A DNA stretch of 64,000 nucleotides, from assembly GCF_019303495.1 (NCBI RefSeq), contig NZ_JAEVFI010000004.1:61388-125387 (forward strand). The letters are read 5' to 3'. Each line of letters begins with the position of its first letter. Positions within the stretch are counted from its first letter, which is position 1. Positions 31,700 through 40,109 of the stretch are shown here, piece after piece. The notes below the pieces were generated by a model. The model saw only the letters and a program-made list of their open reading frames with translations, was not told the origin of the DNA and made no database searches. Both the position numbers and the translations under genes were made by a program. This DNA is from Streptomyces sp. JJ66 (GTDB lineage: Bacteria > Actinomycetota > Actinomycetes > Streptomycetales > Streptomycetaceae).

Positions 31700-33052
31700 C
31701 TACCGCTGGTTCGGCCAGCGGCGGTGGGCCAGCCAGGTGGCCCCGGCCAGGGCGACGGCGGTGACGGCGACCAGGCCGACCGCCGTCGGGAGGCCCGAGC
31801 CGCCCTCAGCCTGCGGAACCGAACCCGTGGCAAGGTCCTCGGGGTCACCGGCCGGGGTACCGCCCGCCTGACCGGTCGTGCCCTCCGCCTGGCCCACCGG
31901 CCGCAGCGCACCCTCGGGCGGTACCAGCTCACCGACCGGCTTCACCTTCCCGGCCGCTGCGAAACCCCAGTCCAGCAGCGCCGCCGCTTCCTCGTAGACG
32001 CCGTTGGCCCCCTTCTCCTCGTCCGGGTGCATGACCGTCACCAGCAGCGCCCGGTCGTTCCGTTCGGCGACGCCGGTGAAGGTGTGGCCCGCCTCCGTGG
32101 TGGAGCCGTTCTTGATCCCGGCCAGCCCCTCGTACGGCTCCAGCCCGTAGGAGCCGACGAGCAGACGGTTGGTGGACTGGATGTCGTAGAACTCCCGCTT
32201 CCGCTTCTTCTCGCCGGCGCCCTCACCGTCGTCGCCCGCGTCCGTGTCCGCGTCGCCGTTCTGGTCCTGGGCGTCGGCGTCCGCGTCGTCGGCGTCGTTC
32301 TCGTCCGCGTAGCCGCCGGGGAACTCGGCGGTCCCGGTGGCCGCGTAGGCGCGGAAGTCGGGCTTTTGCATGCCGGAGCGGGCGATGAGCGTGAGGTCGT
32401 AGGCGGAGGAGGTCTGCCCCTCGGCGTCGTAACCGTCCGGGCTGACCACGTGCGTGTCGTCGGCGCCCAGCTCCGCCGCCCGCTCGTTCATCTCCCGCAC
32501 GGTCTGCTCCAGCCCGCCGTTCAGCGCGGCCAGCGCGTGCACCGCGTCGTTGCCGGAGGCCAGGAACACGCCGTTCCACAACTGGTGTACGGAATACTCG
32601 TAGTTCTCCTTCACGCCCACCGCACTGCTGCCCACCCCCATCGGTTCCAGGTCCTCGCGCTGCACGGTGTACGTCGTCTCGGCGTCGAACTTCGGCAGCA
32701 GGGTGTCGGCGAACAGCATCTTCAGCGTGGACGCGGGCGGCAGCTCCCAGTGCGCGTTGTGCGCGGCCAGCACGTCACCGGTCTCCGCGTCGGCCACGAT
32801 CCACGCCCGCGCGGTCACGTCCTTCGGCAGCTCCGGCGCGTTCGGCCCGCGTTCGACCTGCGTGCCCGGCCGCCCCAGCCGCTCCCCGCCCACCGTGGAC
32901 ATGGAAGCGGGCGGCTTGGGCTCCTTGTCCTGGCCGTCCTTCTCCTCGGCGGCGGCGGGAGCGGCACCGAGGAAGAGGACGGGGGCCAATATCGAGGCGG
33001 CGACGGCCGAACGGGCGGACGCGCGCCCGGCGGAACGAATAAAGGTGACCAC
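31700..33052 (-). CDS. D-alanyl-D-alanine carboxypeptidase (penicillin-binding protein)
   Basis: A 450-aa S11-family enzyme trimming peptidoglycan pentapeptides outside the membrane. A signal peptide ends near APAAA (about residue 35). The catalytic motifs are STLK (108-111), SGN (166-168) and KNG (314-316) in place of the usual KTG, a variant common in Streptomyces S11 proteins. A striking insertion of Asp/Ala/Glu-rich residues (about 249-281), followed by a basic KKRKR patch, interrupts the domain. A C-terminal helix (about residues 420-440) would anchor it. The frame extends to 33232; GTG 33052 gives a proper signal peptide, though the start is uncertain. Confidence 0.9.
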   Translation of the reverse strand: MVTFIRSAGRASARSAVAASILAPVLFLGAAPAAAEEKDGQDKEPKPPASMSTVGGERLGRPGTQVERGPNAPELPKDVTARAWIVADAETGDVLAAHNAHWELPPASTLKMLFADTLLPKFDAETTYTVQREDLEPMGVGSSAVGVKENYEYSVHQLWNGVFLASGNDAVHALAALNGGLEQTVREMNERAAELGADDTHVVSPDGYDAEGQTSSAYDLTLIARSGMQKPDFRAYAATGTAEFPGGYADENDADDADADAQDQNGDADTDAGDDGEGAGEKKRKREFYDIQSTNRLLVGSYGLEPYEGLAGIKNGSTTEAGHTFTGVAERNDRALLVTVMHPDEEKGANGVYEEAAALLDWGFAAAGKVKPVGELVPPEGALRPVGQAEGTTGQAGGTPAGDPEDLATGSVPQAEGGSGLPTAVGLVAVTAVALAGATWLAHRRWPNQR

Positions 33053-33309
33053 CTTGTGAACGTACCGCCTGCCCCGGAGTCCCGGGACCCCGGGGGAGCG
33101 GATCGAAAACCCCGCCGAAGCCCTTACGGCGTGGCCGTCCCCGGCCCCGGAACCGGGGGCCACGCTACCGCCGTTCAGGTGAAGCGGACCGTGCCGCCCT
33201 GACGGCCACCGCCACCCACCACACCGTGCCACCGGCGGGCGCGTGGCCCCCGCCCACAGTGGGAAAGCCGCATCCGTACGCCAGCCGGAAGGCCGTCAGG
33301 CCGGAACCC

Positions 33310-34614
33310 TCAGGCCGAGGCCGCCAGCTCCACCACCGTGATGTCCGGTTCGGCGCCCACCCGGACCGGCGGGCCCCACGTCCCCGCGCCCCGCGTCACG
33401 TACAACTGCGTGTCCTTGTACCGGTCCAGGCCCGCGAGCGTCGGGTTGGCGAGCGCCGCGAGGTAGGTGCCGGGCCACATCTGGCCGCCGTGGGTGTGGC
33501 CGGAGAGCTGGAGGTCAACACCGTGTTCGACGGCCTCGTGGATCAACACCGGCTGGTGGGCCAGCAGCACCGACGCCCGTTTGGGGTCGCGGTCTTTGAG
33601 GGCGGCGGCGAAGTCCGGCCCGTCGCCGTAGTCCTCGCCCGCGACGTCGTTGACGCCCGCGAGGTCGAAGGCGGGCAGCTCCAGCCGCTCGTTCTCCAGC
33701 GGCCGCACGCCCAGTTCGCGTACGTACTCCACCCATTCTCGGTGCCCGGTGTAGTACTCGTGGTTGCCGGTGACGAAGTACGCGCCGTCCCGGGACCGCA
33801 GCCCGGCCAGCGGTTCGGCGTCCGCGCCGAGGTCCGCTACGGAACCGTCCACCAGGTCGCCGACGATGGCCACCGCGTCGGCGTTCACCCGGTTGATCAC
33901 GTCCACGATGCGCTGGGTGTGGGCGCGGCCCAGGATCGGCCCGAGGTGGATGTCGCTGACGACGGCGATGCGGTACCCGTGGGCGCCGCGCGGCAGCTTG
34001 GCCAGCGGCACGGTTACCCGCTTCAGGCGTGGCCCGATGCCCAGCACGCTGTAGGTGCCGTAGCCGACGGTCCCGGCGGCCACCACGCCCGCTGTGGCGG
34101 CGGCGGCGCGGGCCACGAACAGGCGGCGCGAGGGCGGCGCGGGCGGCGGTGCGGGGTCCGGTGTGGCGGCCGACGCGGGGGCCGGTGGGGTGGCGGGTGG
34201 GTGCTCACCGCCGTCGCGCCCGGCACCCTCGGGCACGGTCACCCGCTCCGGTGCGACAGCGGGCACCGCCTCCTGGGCCTCCCCGCTCCGCGCCCCGTCC
34301 CGCCGCCGCAGCAGCCGCCGGGCCAGCGGACGCAGCGGCTCCAGCGCGAGAAGCGTCAGCAGCAGGTAGACGAGCACCGCGAACCACAGGTACCCGGGCC
34401 AGGCGATGATCCGCTGCACGGTGAACGGCAGCCCGCTGCGGCCCACCAGCTGCGCGGCGACGGCCAGCACCGGCAGCAGCACGGCCAGCCCCGTCCCCAC
34501 CCGCCGGTAGCGCGAGCCGCGCGCGCTCACGTCGCGGACCAGCCGCCGCCACAGGTAGTAGTGCACGCCGCCGAACACGCACACGATCACCACGACGAAC
34601 ACGAAAACGCCCAC
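33310..34614 (-). CDS. Membrane-anchored metallophosphoesterase (YkuE-like)
   Basis: A 434-aa protein. An N-terminal membrane part has several helices (VFVFVVVIVCVFGG, VGTGLAVLLPVLAVAA, YLWFAVLVYLLLTLLAL). A disordered Pro/Ala-rich linker follows, then a further hydrophobic segment. The C-terminal metallophosphoesterase domain has VVSDIHLGP, GDLVDG, GNHEYY, LLAHQP and SGHTHGGQMWPG, so all metal ligands are present. The family acts on phosphodiesters, including lipid-linked ones; the substrate is unknown. The open frame reaches 34803; GTG 34614 begins the first helix after a GGGGGCGGG stretch, but the start is uncertain. Confidence 0.85.
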   Translation of the reverse strand: MGVFVFVVVIVCVFGGVHYYLWRRLVRDVSARGSRYRRVGTGLAVLLPVLAVAAQLVGRSGLPFTVQRIIAWPGYLWFAVLVYLLLTLLALEPLRPLARRLLRRRDGARSGEAQEAVPAVAPERVTVPEGAGRDGGEHPPATPPAPASAATPDPAPPPAPPSRRLFVARAAAATAGVVAAGTVGYGTYSVLGIGPRLKRVTVPLAKLPRGAHGYRIAVVSDIHLGPILGRAHTQRIVDVINRVNADAVAIVGDLVDGSVADLGADAEPLAGLRSRDGAYFVTGNHEYYTGHREWVEYVRELGVRPLENERLELPAFDLAGVNDVAGEDYGDGPDFAAALKDRDPKRASVLLAHQPVLIHEAVEHGVDLQLSGHTHGGQMWPGTYLAALANPTLAGLDRYKDTQLYVTRGAGTWGPPVRVGAEPDITVVELAASA

Positions 34615-34818
34615 TGCCGTGCCCGCCCCCAGATGATTGACTCCGACGTCCGCGCTGGTCGCGACGGTGACGAGGGGCGCCCGTGGGTCAGCGTGTGCGG
34701 ACCAGCCGGGACATCCCTTGGACGCACTGTACGTCCTCACCGACGGCCACGCGTCGCCGCGTCGGGCATGCCTCCACGGCCCCGGCCGGGGCATCCCGCC
34801 CATGGCTGACCTCGTGGC

Positions 34819-34854
34819 GGTGTCCCCCGGGGGGCCAGGGCCTCGGGGGACACC
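34819..34854 (-). terminator. Hairpin after the crystallin-like gene
   Basis: Perfect 11-bp inverted repeat (34819-34829 with 34844-34854) about 20 bases beyond the stop of the crystallin-like gene on the minus strand. Confidence 0.65.
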
Positions 34855-34873
34855 AGTGGGGGCGCGGGTGCGG

Positions 34874-35317
34874 TCAGTAGCCGCAGTTGGTGACCCACTT
34901 GTGGGAGGAGACGCGGTCGTTCCACGACCTCGAAAGGTTGCCCGAGCCGCCGTTGGGAGCGCAGGTTGAGGCTCCGGTGTAGGAGGCGTGCTCGTAGAGG
35001 CGCACGTCGCCGTAGGCGCCGCTGTAGCCCGAGTTCCGCCAGGACGAGGCGCGGTCGTTCATGTTGAACCGCCCGCTGTGGCCGCAGGTCCTCCAGCTGG
35101 CGTCGTTCCCCGACCAGCCGCACGCCGCGCCGTTGAAGTTGGCGTGCTCCCACACCCAGAAGTTGCCGTCGGCGGCAGGAGCGGCGGGCGCGGCAGGAGC
35201 GGCGGCGGGCGTCGTGGCGGGCGTGGTGGCGGACGCCGAGCCAGCCAGCACGCCCGGTGCGGCCACCAGGGGCAGCGCCAGCGCGCAGGCGCCCAGGATG
35301 GAACGGAACTTACGCAT
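34874..35317 (-). CDS. Secreted beta/gamma-crystallin-like protein (peptidase inhibitor I36 family)
   Basis: A 147-aa secreted protein. The signal peptide ends around AGSASA (residue 30), then a short Ala/Pro/Thr linker leads to a ~90-residue domain rich in Trp, Tyr, Gly and Cys. Segments FWVWEHANFNGAACGW and VRLYEHASYTGAS are Greek-key repeats, and there are four Cys for disulfides. This is the peptidase inhibitor I36 (SMI) architecture of Streptomyces. ATG 35317 follows GGAGG and overlaps the upstream gene's end by 8 bases, suggesting coupling. The target protease, if any, is unknown. Confidence 0.82.
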   Translation of the reverse strand: MRKFRSILGACALALPLVAAPGVLAGSASATTPATTPAAAPAAPAAPAADGNFWVWEHANFNGAACGWSGNDASWRTCGHSGRFNMNDRASSWRNSGYSGAYGDVRLYEHASYTGASTCAPNGGSGNLSRSWNDRVSSHKWVTNCGY

Positions 35318-36269
35318 GTGATCCTCCGGAGGTGTCCTTGTGTGCCGTGGATGTTGCGGTGTGTGGTGCCGTGACGCGTCGTGCCCGGGGCAGCGCGTCG
35401 TTCTGGAACCGCCACCTGAGCTGGAGCTCGTCCCGGTACTCGGTGCGGAGTTCCTCGCGGTAGGAGCGGTCCAGGTCTTGTGCGACGCGAGCCAGCCCGG
35501 TGCTGGTCGCGCAGGCCGCCTCGGCGGCGGCGAGGGAGGCCGCGGCGGCGTCGGCCTCCTTGGCCGGTAGCCGGGCGGCGAAGTCGGCCGCCGCCCGGCG
35601 CGTGTGGTCGGGGGTGGGGTAGGGCCGCCCGGCTTCCCGCATGCAGGCGGCCCAGCGTTCCACCGCCCGCGTGTAGCGGGCGTCCTCGCGCACCTGGGTC
35701 TCGCGCAGCGGCCGCAGGTTCATGGTGATGACCTTGACGCGGAACCAGGCGGCCAGGTCGCCGTAGAGAGCGCGCTGGGCGGAGGCGACGCAGCCCTGGT
35801 CGGAGGCGGTGATGGTGGTTCCGGTGGGCGCCTTGGCGGACAGTCCCACGGGGGACGCGCCGATCAGCGTGGCGCGCGCGGCCTCTTGCCGGTCGGCGGG
35901 CAGGCTGCGCAGCCGCCGTTGGTTGGGGTCCGCTTCCCGGACGCGCTCCAGCCGGCGTTCCTCCGCGCCCCCGTACCCGTGCTCCCGAGCCCACGCGATG
36001 TCGTCCACCACGTAGGGGAACGACCGCGCCTGGGTGTCCGGGGGCTCGGTGACGTCGTACGCGAACCCGTGCTCGGTCATGCACTCACTGATCAGCACCT
36101 GCTCGGCCCGGTCGAGCAGGCGGGTCTGCTCGGCGGTGGGTTCGGTGGCCGCAGCGCTGGGACCCGGGGCACCGGTACCGTCCTGGGCCGTGTGCGCGGC
36201 CACCCCGACCCCGGTGAGCACCAGGGCCGCCGCAGTCACGCTGACCGCCGTCGCCCACGGCCGCTTCAC
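35310..36269 (-). CDS. Membrane-anchored or secreted protein of unknown function
   Basis: A 319-aa protein with a basic N-terminus and one hydrophobic segment (ATAVSVTAAALVLTGVGVAAH), either a signal peptide or anchor. The rest is predicted helical, rich in Ala, Arg, Glu, with paired Cys (ISECMTEHGFAYD, AACMREAGRPYP, EAACATSTG). The ECMTEHGF and ACMREAGRPYP segments recur in small secreted actinobacterial proteins, but I do not recognise a named function. GTG 36269 follows GGGAAGAGG; an open frame to 36494 is likely spurious. It overlaps the downstream crystallin-like gene, so the two may act together outside the cell. Confidence 0.65.
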   Translation of the reverse strand: MKRPWATAVSVTAAALVLTGVGVAAHTAQDGTGAPGPSAAATEPTAEQTRLLDRAEQVLISECMTEHGFAYDVTEPPDTQARSFPYVVDDIAWAREHGYGGAEERRLERVREADPNQRRLRSLPADRQEAARATLIGASPVGLSAKAPTGTTITASDQGCVASAQRALYGDLAAWFRVKVITMNLRPLRETQVREDARYTRAVERWAACMREAGRPYPTPDHTRRAAADFAARLPAKEADAAAASLAAAEAACATSTGLARVAQDLDRSYREELRTEYRDELQLRWRFQNDALPRARRVTAPHTATSTAHKDTSGGSHA

Positions 36270-36824
36270 CGCCGCCTCTTCCCCTGCGCCAGGTTTCCGG
36301 TAGCTGCCCCCGCCCCCCGTGCGGGGGCAGCCCGGCGGCGTCGCCCGGTCAGGGGAGCGGCCGAACCCGACACCAGCCACGCGGCGCGCCGCGGCGGCCA
36401 CCCGGCGGTGCGCAGGACCCTCCCTCCCCTTTCGGCAGGTCCGCCTTTCCCTTTCCGCCGAGGGAACCCGAGGGTATTCGGAGCGGTCTGGCAAAAAGGC
36501 GATCCTGCTGCGCGGATTTCCGTGACCGTGCGGGTGTCATGGCGACCGGTGAGCAGACCGAACCGAGGCTTTCCGCCTGCGCCGATCTTGTGGGGAGAGA
36601 TGCGCGGGGCGGGGCGTTGACCCCTCGCCACGGACAAAGGCGGGAACAGCGCGGCCCGCCGGACAGACACTTCTCGTTCCGCTGTCTTGAACACGCTCAG
36701 ACAGTGCCTGCGCGGAGATGAGCGGACAACCTCTTCGATGCTGCTCGAAAGTCCGGCGTGGCGGGTTTCGAAGAAGCCCGGGAGCAAGCCCCGCGCCCGG
36801 AACCAGCGGCGGAGGGACGGTGAC
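36270..36824. other. Gene-free region
   Basis: A 555-base stretch with no supported gene. Short frames on both strands (for example 36319-36525 +, 36349-36540 -) lack a ribosome site and show no family features. It must carry the promoter of the minus-strand gene at 35310-36269; I saw no convincing dyad or hairpin. Confidence 0.45.
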
Positions 36825-37073
36825 TTACCCGGAGCGCCCCGCGCGCGGCGCCCGCAGCCCGCGCAGGCCGATGACCCCGATCGCGGTGCCCAGGGCGAAG
36901 GAGACGACCGCGAGGACGAGGTGCACCCAGAAGTACCCGGTGGGGTCACCCGCGTCGTCGAAGGCCAGGCCGCTGGAGTCCTTGGCCAGGTTGCGGACGA
37001 AGGTGATCCACACGAACCACGACCACACCCCGAACGCGAGCAGGAACCAGGAGACGGGGCGGGAAAGCTTCAT
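36825..37073 (-). CDS. Small membrane protein, SCO4848-like
   Basis: An 82-aa protein with two clear membrane helices (VSWFLLAFGVWSWFVWITFV and VHLVLAVVSFALGTAIGVIGL) and a conserved-looking GYFW between them. It resembles the SCO4848 family of actinobacterial membrane proteins, which sits in the same neighbourhood near the S33 peptidase gene. No Shine-Dalgarno sequence precedes ATG 37073. Instead a CATACT (-10-like, complement of 37080-37085) lies about 7 bases before it, so the mRNA may be leaderless. Confidence 0.75.
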   Translation of the reverse strand: MKLSRPVSWFLLAFGVWSWFVWITFVRNLAKDSSGLAFDDAGDPTGYFWVHLVLAVVSFALGTAIGVIGLRGLRAPRAGRSG

Positions 37074-37130
37074 GCCGCAAGTATGCGCGGGGCCGCCGAG
37101 ACGGCGGGGCCGGGGGTTGTCCGGCGCTGG

Positions 37131-37214
37131 GCGGAGTCAGGCGCCCGGGCGGCGGAGTCAGGTGCCCGGGCGGCGGGGCCAGGCGCCCGGGCGGCGGGGC
37201 CAGGCGCCCGGGCC
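37131..37214. repeat. Four tandem 21-bp repeats containing CCCGGG
   Basis: Four adjacent 21-base units (37131-37151, 37152-37172, 37173-37193, 37194-37214) share the form GCGG-GTC/GCC-AGG-GCCCGGGCG. They lie between the stop of the TAP-like peptidase gene and the promoter of the small membrane gene. Each holds a GCCCGGGC dyad, so they may act as a terminator block or binding array. Confidence 0.85.
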
Positions 37215-37217
37215 GGC

Positions 37218-38825
37218 TCAGGCGCACCGGGTGCCGTCCTCCGGTACGTCGCCGTCCAGGAGGTAGGCGTCCACGGCGCCGCGCACGCACGCGCTGTCCC
37301 CGAGGTACGCGCCGTGGCCCTCGCCGTCGTAGGTGAGCAGCACGCCGACGTCCCCGCCCAGCTCCTCCGCCATCCGCTCGGCGCCCTCGACCGGCGTCGC
37401 CGGGTCCCCGGTGGTGCCCACGACGACGATCGGCGCCGCGCCCGCCGCGCTCACGTCCGGTGTCTCCCGCGCCCCGGCCACCGGCCAGCCCGCGCACCAC
37501 CCGGCCGCGTCCCAGGCCAGGAAGGCTCCGAAGACCGGCGAGATCGCCTCGAACTCGGGCACGATCCCGCGCGCGTCCTCCGGGGTCGGACGGGCGCTGT
37601 CGTCCGCGCAGGAGATCGCGCGCTGGGCGTGCGCCGAGGCGTCGTAACGGCCCTTCTGGTCGCGGCCGTTGTAGAAGTCGGCCAGCGCGAGCAGGGTGCT
37701 GCCGTCACCGTCGTCGGCGCGGGACAGCGCCCGTGTCAGCAGCGGCCAGTTCTCCTCGCGGTACAGGGCGGCGACGATGCCGGTGCGGGCCAGCGACTCC
37801 GTCAGCTCCCGGCCCCCGGACGCCGGAAGCGGCTTGGCGTCCAGCTCCTCCAGCAGCGCCGCCAGACGCGCGCTGCCCTCGGCCGGATCGGCGCCGGTGC
37901 TCGCCAGGTAGTTCTCCAGCGCGCGCTGGAAGCCCGTCGTCTGGTGCCGCAGATGCGCCACGGTGTTCGCGGTCGGATCGACGGCGGCGTCCAGCACCAT
38001 GCGCCCCACGCGGCGCGGGAACAGGTGGGCGTAGGTGCCGCCGAGCGTGGTGCCGTAGGAGAAGCCGAGGTAGTGCAGCTGGTTGTCACCGAGCACGTGG
38101 CGCATCAGGTCCATGTCCCGCGCGGCGTCGGCGGTGCCCACGTGCGGCAGCAGCCCGCCCGCTTCCCGGCCGCACGCCGCGCCCAGCGCGCTGGACTGGT
38201 CGAGGTAGGTCTTCTCCTCGGCCGCCGTGTCGGGAGTGGCGTCCAGGGCCAGCATGTCCTCGATACCGGCGTCGTCCAGGCAGCGGATCTGCGAACTGGC
38301 CCCCACCCCGCGCGGGTCGAAACCGACGAGATCGTAGGCGCGGCCCAGGGTGGCGAAGCTGTCGCCGTGACCGGGCAGGCTGGCGACACCGGAGCCGCCG
38401 GGACCGCCGAAGTTGAACAGCAGCGAGCCGACGCGGCCCTCCGGCTCGCTGGCCTCCCGGCGTATCAGCGCCAGCTCGATCGTCTCGCCGCCGGGCGCGT
38501 GGTAGTCCAGGGGCGCGGTGAGCGTGGCACACCGCCACGCCTCGCCAGGCGCGTCCTGGCCAGGCTCCGGCGCCTCGCACTCTCCCCACTCCAGCCGCTG
38601 ACCGGTGAAGCGTGCGGGCAGCGGGGGCGCCGCGCTCCCGGGTGCCCCGTCCGCCCCGGGCACGCCCCTCGCGGACGGTTCGGCTGTCGCGGACGGCTTC
38701 GCGGCGCCCTCCTTCCCCTCCGCACCGCCCCCGCAACCACTCACACCGGTGACGGACAGCACCGCCACCGCAGCGAGCGCCACCGCCCTCCGGTACCGCC
38801 GCCCCGATATCCCCGTTCCACCCAT
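37218..38825 (-). CDS. Alpha/beta hydrolase, TAP-like secreted aminopeptidase (S33)
   Basis: A 535-aa exported lipoprotein-type hydrolase: the signal peptide ends in VTGVSGC, so Cys31 is probably lipidated. The fold has LLFNFGGPGGSG (oxyanion hole), FDPRGVG, the nucleophile elbow GFSYGT, and near the C-terminus a TTGDPATPVEGA segment with the acid and GEGHGAY with the His. This matches Streptomyces tripeptidyl aminopeptidase relatives (SlpD/SlpE/Tap). It likely trims peptides outside the cell. ATG 38825 follows GGAGGGG. It has no operon partner. Confidence 0.88.
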   Translation of the reverse strand: MGGTGISGRRYRRAVALAAVAVLSVTGVSGCGGGAEGKEGAAKPSATAEPSARGVPGADGAPGSAAPPLPARFTGQRLEWGECEAPEPGQDAPGEAWRCATLTAPLDYHAPGGETIELALIRREASEPEGRVGSLLFNFGGPGGSGVASLPGHGDSFATLGRAYDLVGFDPRGVGASSQIRCLDDAGIEDMLALDATPDTAAEEKTYLDQSSALGAACGREAGGLLPHVGTADAARDMDLMRHVLGDNQLHYLGFSYGTTLGGTYAHLFPRRVGRMVLDAAVDPTANTVAHLRHQTTGFQRALENYLASTGADPAEGSARLAALLEELDAKPLPASGGRELTESLARTGIVAALYREENWPLLTRALSRADDGDGSTLLALADFYNGRDQKGRYDASAHAQRAISCADDSARPTPEDARGIVPEFEAISPVFGAFLAWDAAGWCAGWPVAGARETPDVSAAGAAPIVVVGTTGDPATPVEGAERMAEELGGDVGVLLTYDGEGHGAYLGDSACVRGAVDAYLLDGDVPEDGTRCA

Positions 38826-38922
38826 CCCGGCCCCTCCGCCCGCACACCGACGTAGCGCGCCATCCTAGGCCGCCCCCTCACCCGGGCACGCTTTTCGCAC
38901 GCGTGCGCTGCCCGGGAGCGGA

Positions 38923-39288
38923 CTACTTCAGCGCGTCCCGCAACTCGCCGGTGGTCATCGATACAGCGCTGCCGCGTTGCCGGTCGAGTTCACCCTGGAG
39001 CAGGCCCAAAGCGTCTTCCAGTACCTCCAGAACGACCGGGGAGACCACCACCGCGACGGTCTCCCCGGCAGCGTCGGTGAGCGAGAGCGCTTTGGCTTCG
39101 TGGGCGAAGGCCAGTGCCCTCTCCGCGTCCAGAGCCGGGGGGTCACCATCCTTCTCGCGTCGGATGAGCTCATCCCGGGTCTGGGCGACGTAGCGGGCGA
39201 TCGCGTCCAGCTGCCGGGCGGCGTCGGTGAGAGAAAGGGTGTCCACCGGGCCACGGCGGACGTGACCATCGAACTGTGCGGGGTCCAT
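38923..39288 (-). CDS. Phd/YefM-antitoxin-like protein, orphan
   Basis: A 121-aa protein. The C-terminal half (ETVAVVVSPVVLEVLEDALGLLQ, ending in TTGELRDALK) resembles the Phd/YefM antitoxin pattern: a V-A-V-x-V-S-P strand, a helix, then a toxin-binding tail. The N-terminal LSLTDAARQLDAIARYV resembles the DNA-binding start. A charged insertion lies between. No toxin gene adjoins it on either side, so it may be an orphan or a false resemblance. ATG 39288 is chosen over 39324 because it starts the conserved-looking part. A short GC hairpin lies about 38881-38916 downstream. Confidence 0.5.
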   Translation of the reverse strand: MDPAQFDGHVRRGPVDTLSLTDAARQLDAIARYVAQTRDELIRREKDGDPPALDAERALAFAHEAKALSLTDAAGETVAVVVSPVVLEVLEDALGLLQGELDRQRGSAVSMTTGELRDALK

Positions 39289-39455
39289 GCACGCACCGTG
39301 GCACGGCGTGAAGTGGGCCCACAAGAGCGCCTCGCCGAGCTCGCCGGACGAGTGACAGCAGCAGCCGACACCGCACGCCGGTGCCCAGAAACCCGACGCT
39401 TCCCCGCGGCGCGGCGAACAAAGAAATGGGGACCGAAACAGGCCCCTCGATGACG

Positions 39456-39590
39456 TTACGAGCCGTCCGCGTTGTCCGGCGAATTCAGCGGTTGGTAGTC
39501 ATCCGGCTCCACCGTGTAAAAACACTGGGGGCAGACGTACCCCCCGTGCGGGCCTTCGGTGACCAGCCATCCGCAGTGAGCACAGTGCAT
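39456..39590 (-). CDS. Mini zinc-ribbon protein, 44 aa (second of tandem pair)
   Basis: A 44-aa protein: MHCAHCGWLVTEGPHGGYVC, then PQC and an acidic tail. It has two CxxC knuckles separated by 13 residues with a central G-P-x-G turn, as in zinc ribbons. The spacing is identical to the 28-aa protein encoded just upstream, so they look like tandem paralogues. The ATG follows the upstream stop after one base (TGATATG), so translation is coupled. A longer frame to 39662 overlaps the upstream gene and is rejected. Function is unknown; a metal-bound adaptor or regulator is a guess. Confidence 0.6.
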   Translation of the reverse strand: MHCAHCGWLVTEGPHGGYVCPQCFYTVEPDDYQPLNSPDNADGS

Positions 39591-39591
39591 A

Positions 39592-39678
39592 TCAGCCAGA
39601 CTGCCACGGACACTGCGTGCAGGACAGCTGACCATTCGGTCCCTGGATGGTCGATGCGCCACAATTCGGACACTGCAT
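39592..39678 (-). CDS. Mini zinc-ribbon protein, 28 aa (first of tandem pair)
   Basis: A 28-aa frame beginning MQCPNCGASTIQGPNG and ending CTQCPWQSG. Two CxxC pairs with the same 13-residue spacing and central G-P-N-G turn as the next gene indicate a minimal zinc ribbon. A strong ribosome site (GGAGGTGAGG) precedes ATG 39678, the best evidence that such a short frame is translated. It is likely co-transcribed with the 44-aa gene. Nothing in the sequence tells its target. Confidence 0.6.
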   Translation of the reverse strand: MQCPNCGASTIQGPNGQLSCTQCPWQSG

Positions 39679-39814
39679 CGGCCTCACCTCCTGGTGGCAG
39701 GATGCCGCCGCCCGGCCCCACCGTTAAGCGCGAAACCAGCCAAACAGGTGATCCCTCCAGGAGCCTGCCCGCCGCTACCGTGGCCGCGACCCTTCTCGAC
39801 TCCCAGGAGGCCCC

Positions 39815-40105
39815 GTGGAGCCTGACTCCGCCCTCGCCACCATGACCACCTACGTAAACGGTCAGCCCGTCGCCGTCCCCGCCACCATCGCGGGCGTGCG
39901 CGCCATCCTCAGCGATGCCGACCGGGCCGCGTTCGACGCCGAGATCGAGACCACCCCGGCCATCCAGCTCCCCGCCACCCTCATCCGGTGGGCTCTCCCG
40001 CCCGAGGCAATCCGGGCGGACGACGAAGCTGTGGCCCGGCTGCGCGCTGGAGACTTCTCTGGCTGCGTCTCTTTGGACGGGGACGCCCACCACCCGGGAG
40101 CGTGA
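39815..40105 (+). CDS. Small protein of unknown function (accessory island)
   Basis: A 96-aa protein starting at GTG 39815 behind AGGAGG. It has a predicted helical body with TIAGVRAILSDADRAAFDAEIE and an acidic tail. I recall similar small proteins scattered in Streptomyces accessory regions, often near restriction or toxin-type genes, but no function. There is no signal peptide or membrane segment. It converges with the winged-helix gene, 4 bases away. Confidence 0.6.
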   Translation: MEPDSALATMTTYVNGQPVAVPATIAGVRAILSDADRAAFDAEIETTPAIQLPATLIRWALPPEAIRADDEAVARLRAGDFSGCVSLDGDAHHPGA

Positions 40106-40109
40106 GCCG

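Noticed and set aside
34737..35153. 138-codon minus-strand frame
   Set aside because: Overlaps the secreted crystallin-like gene in another frame and has an Arg/Leu-rich translation without features.
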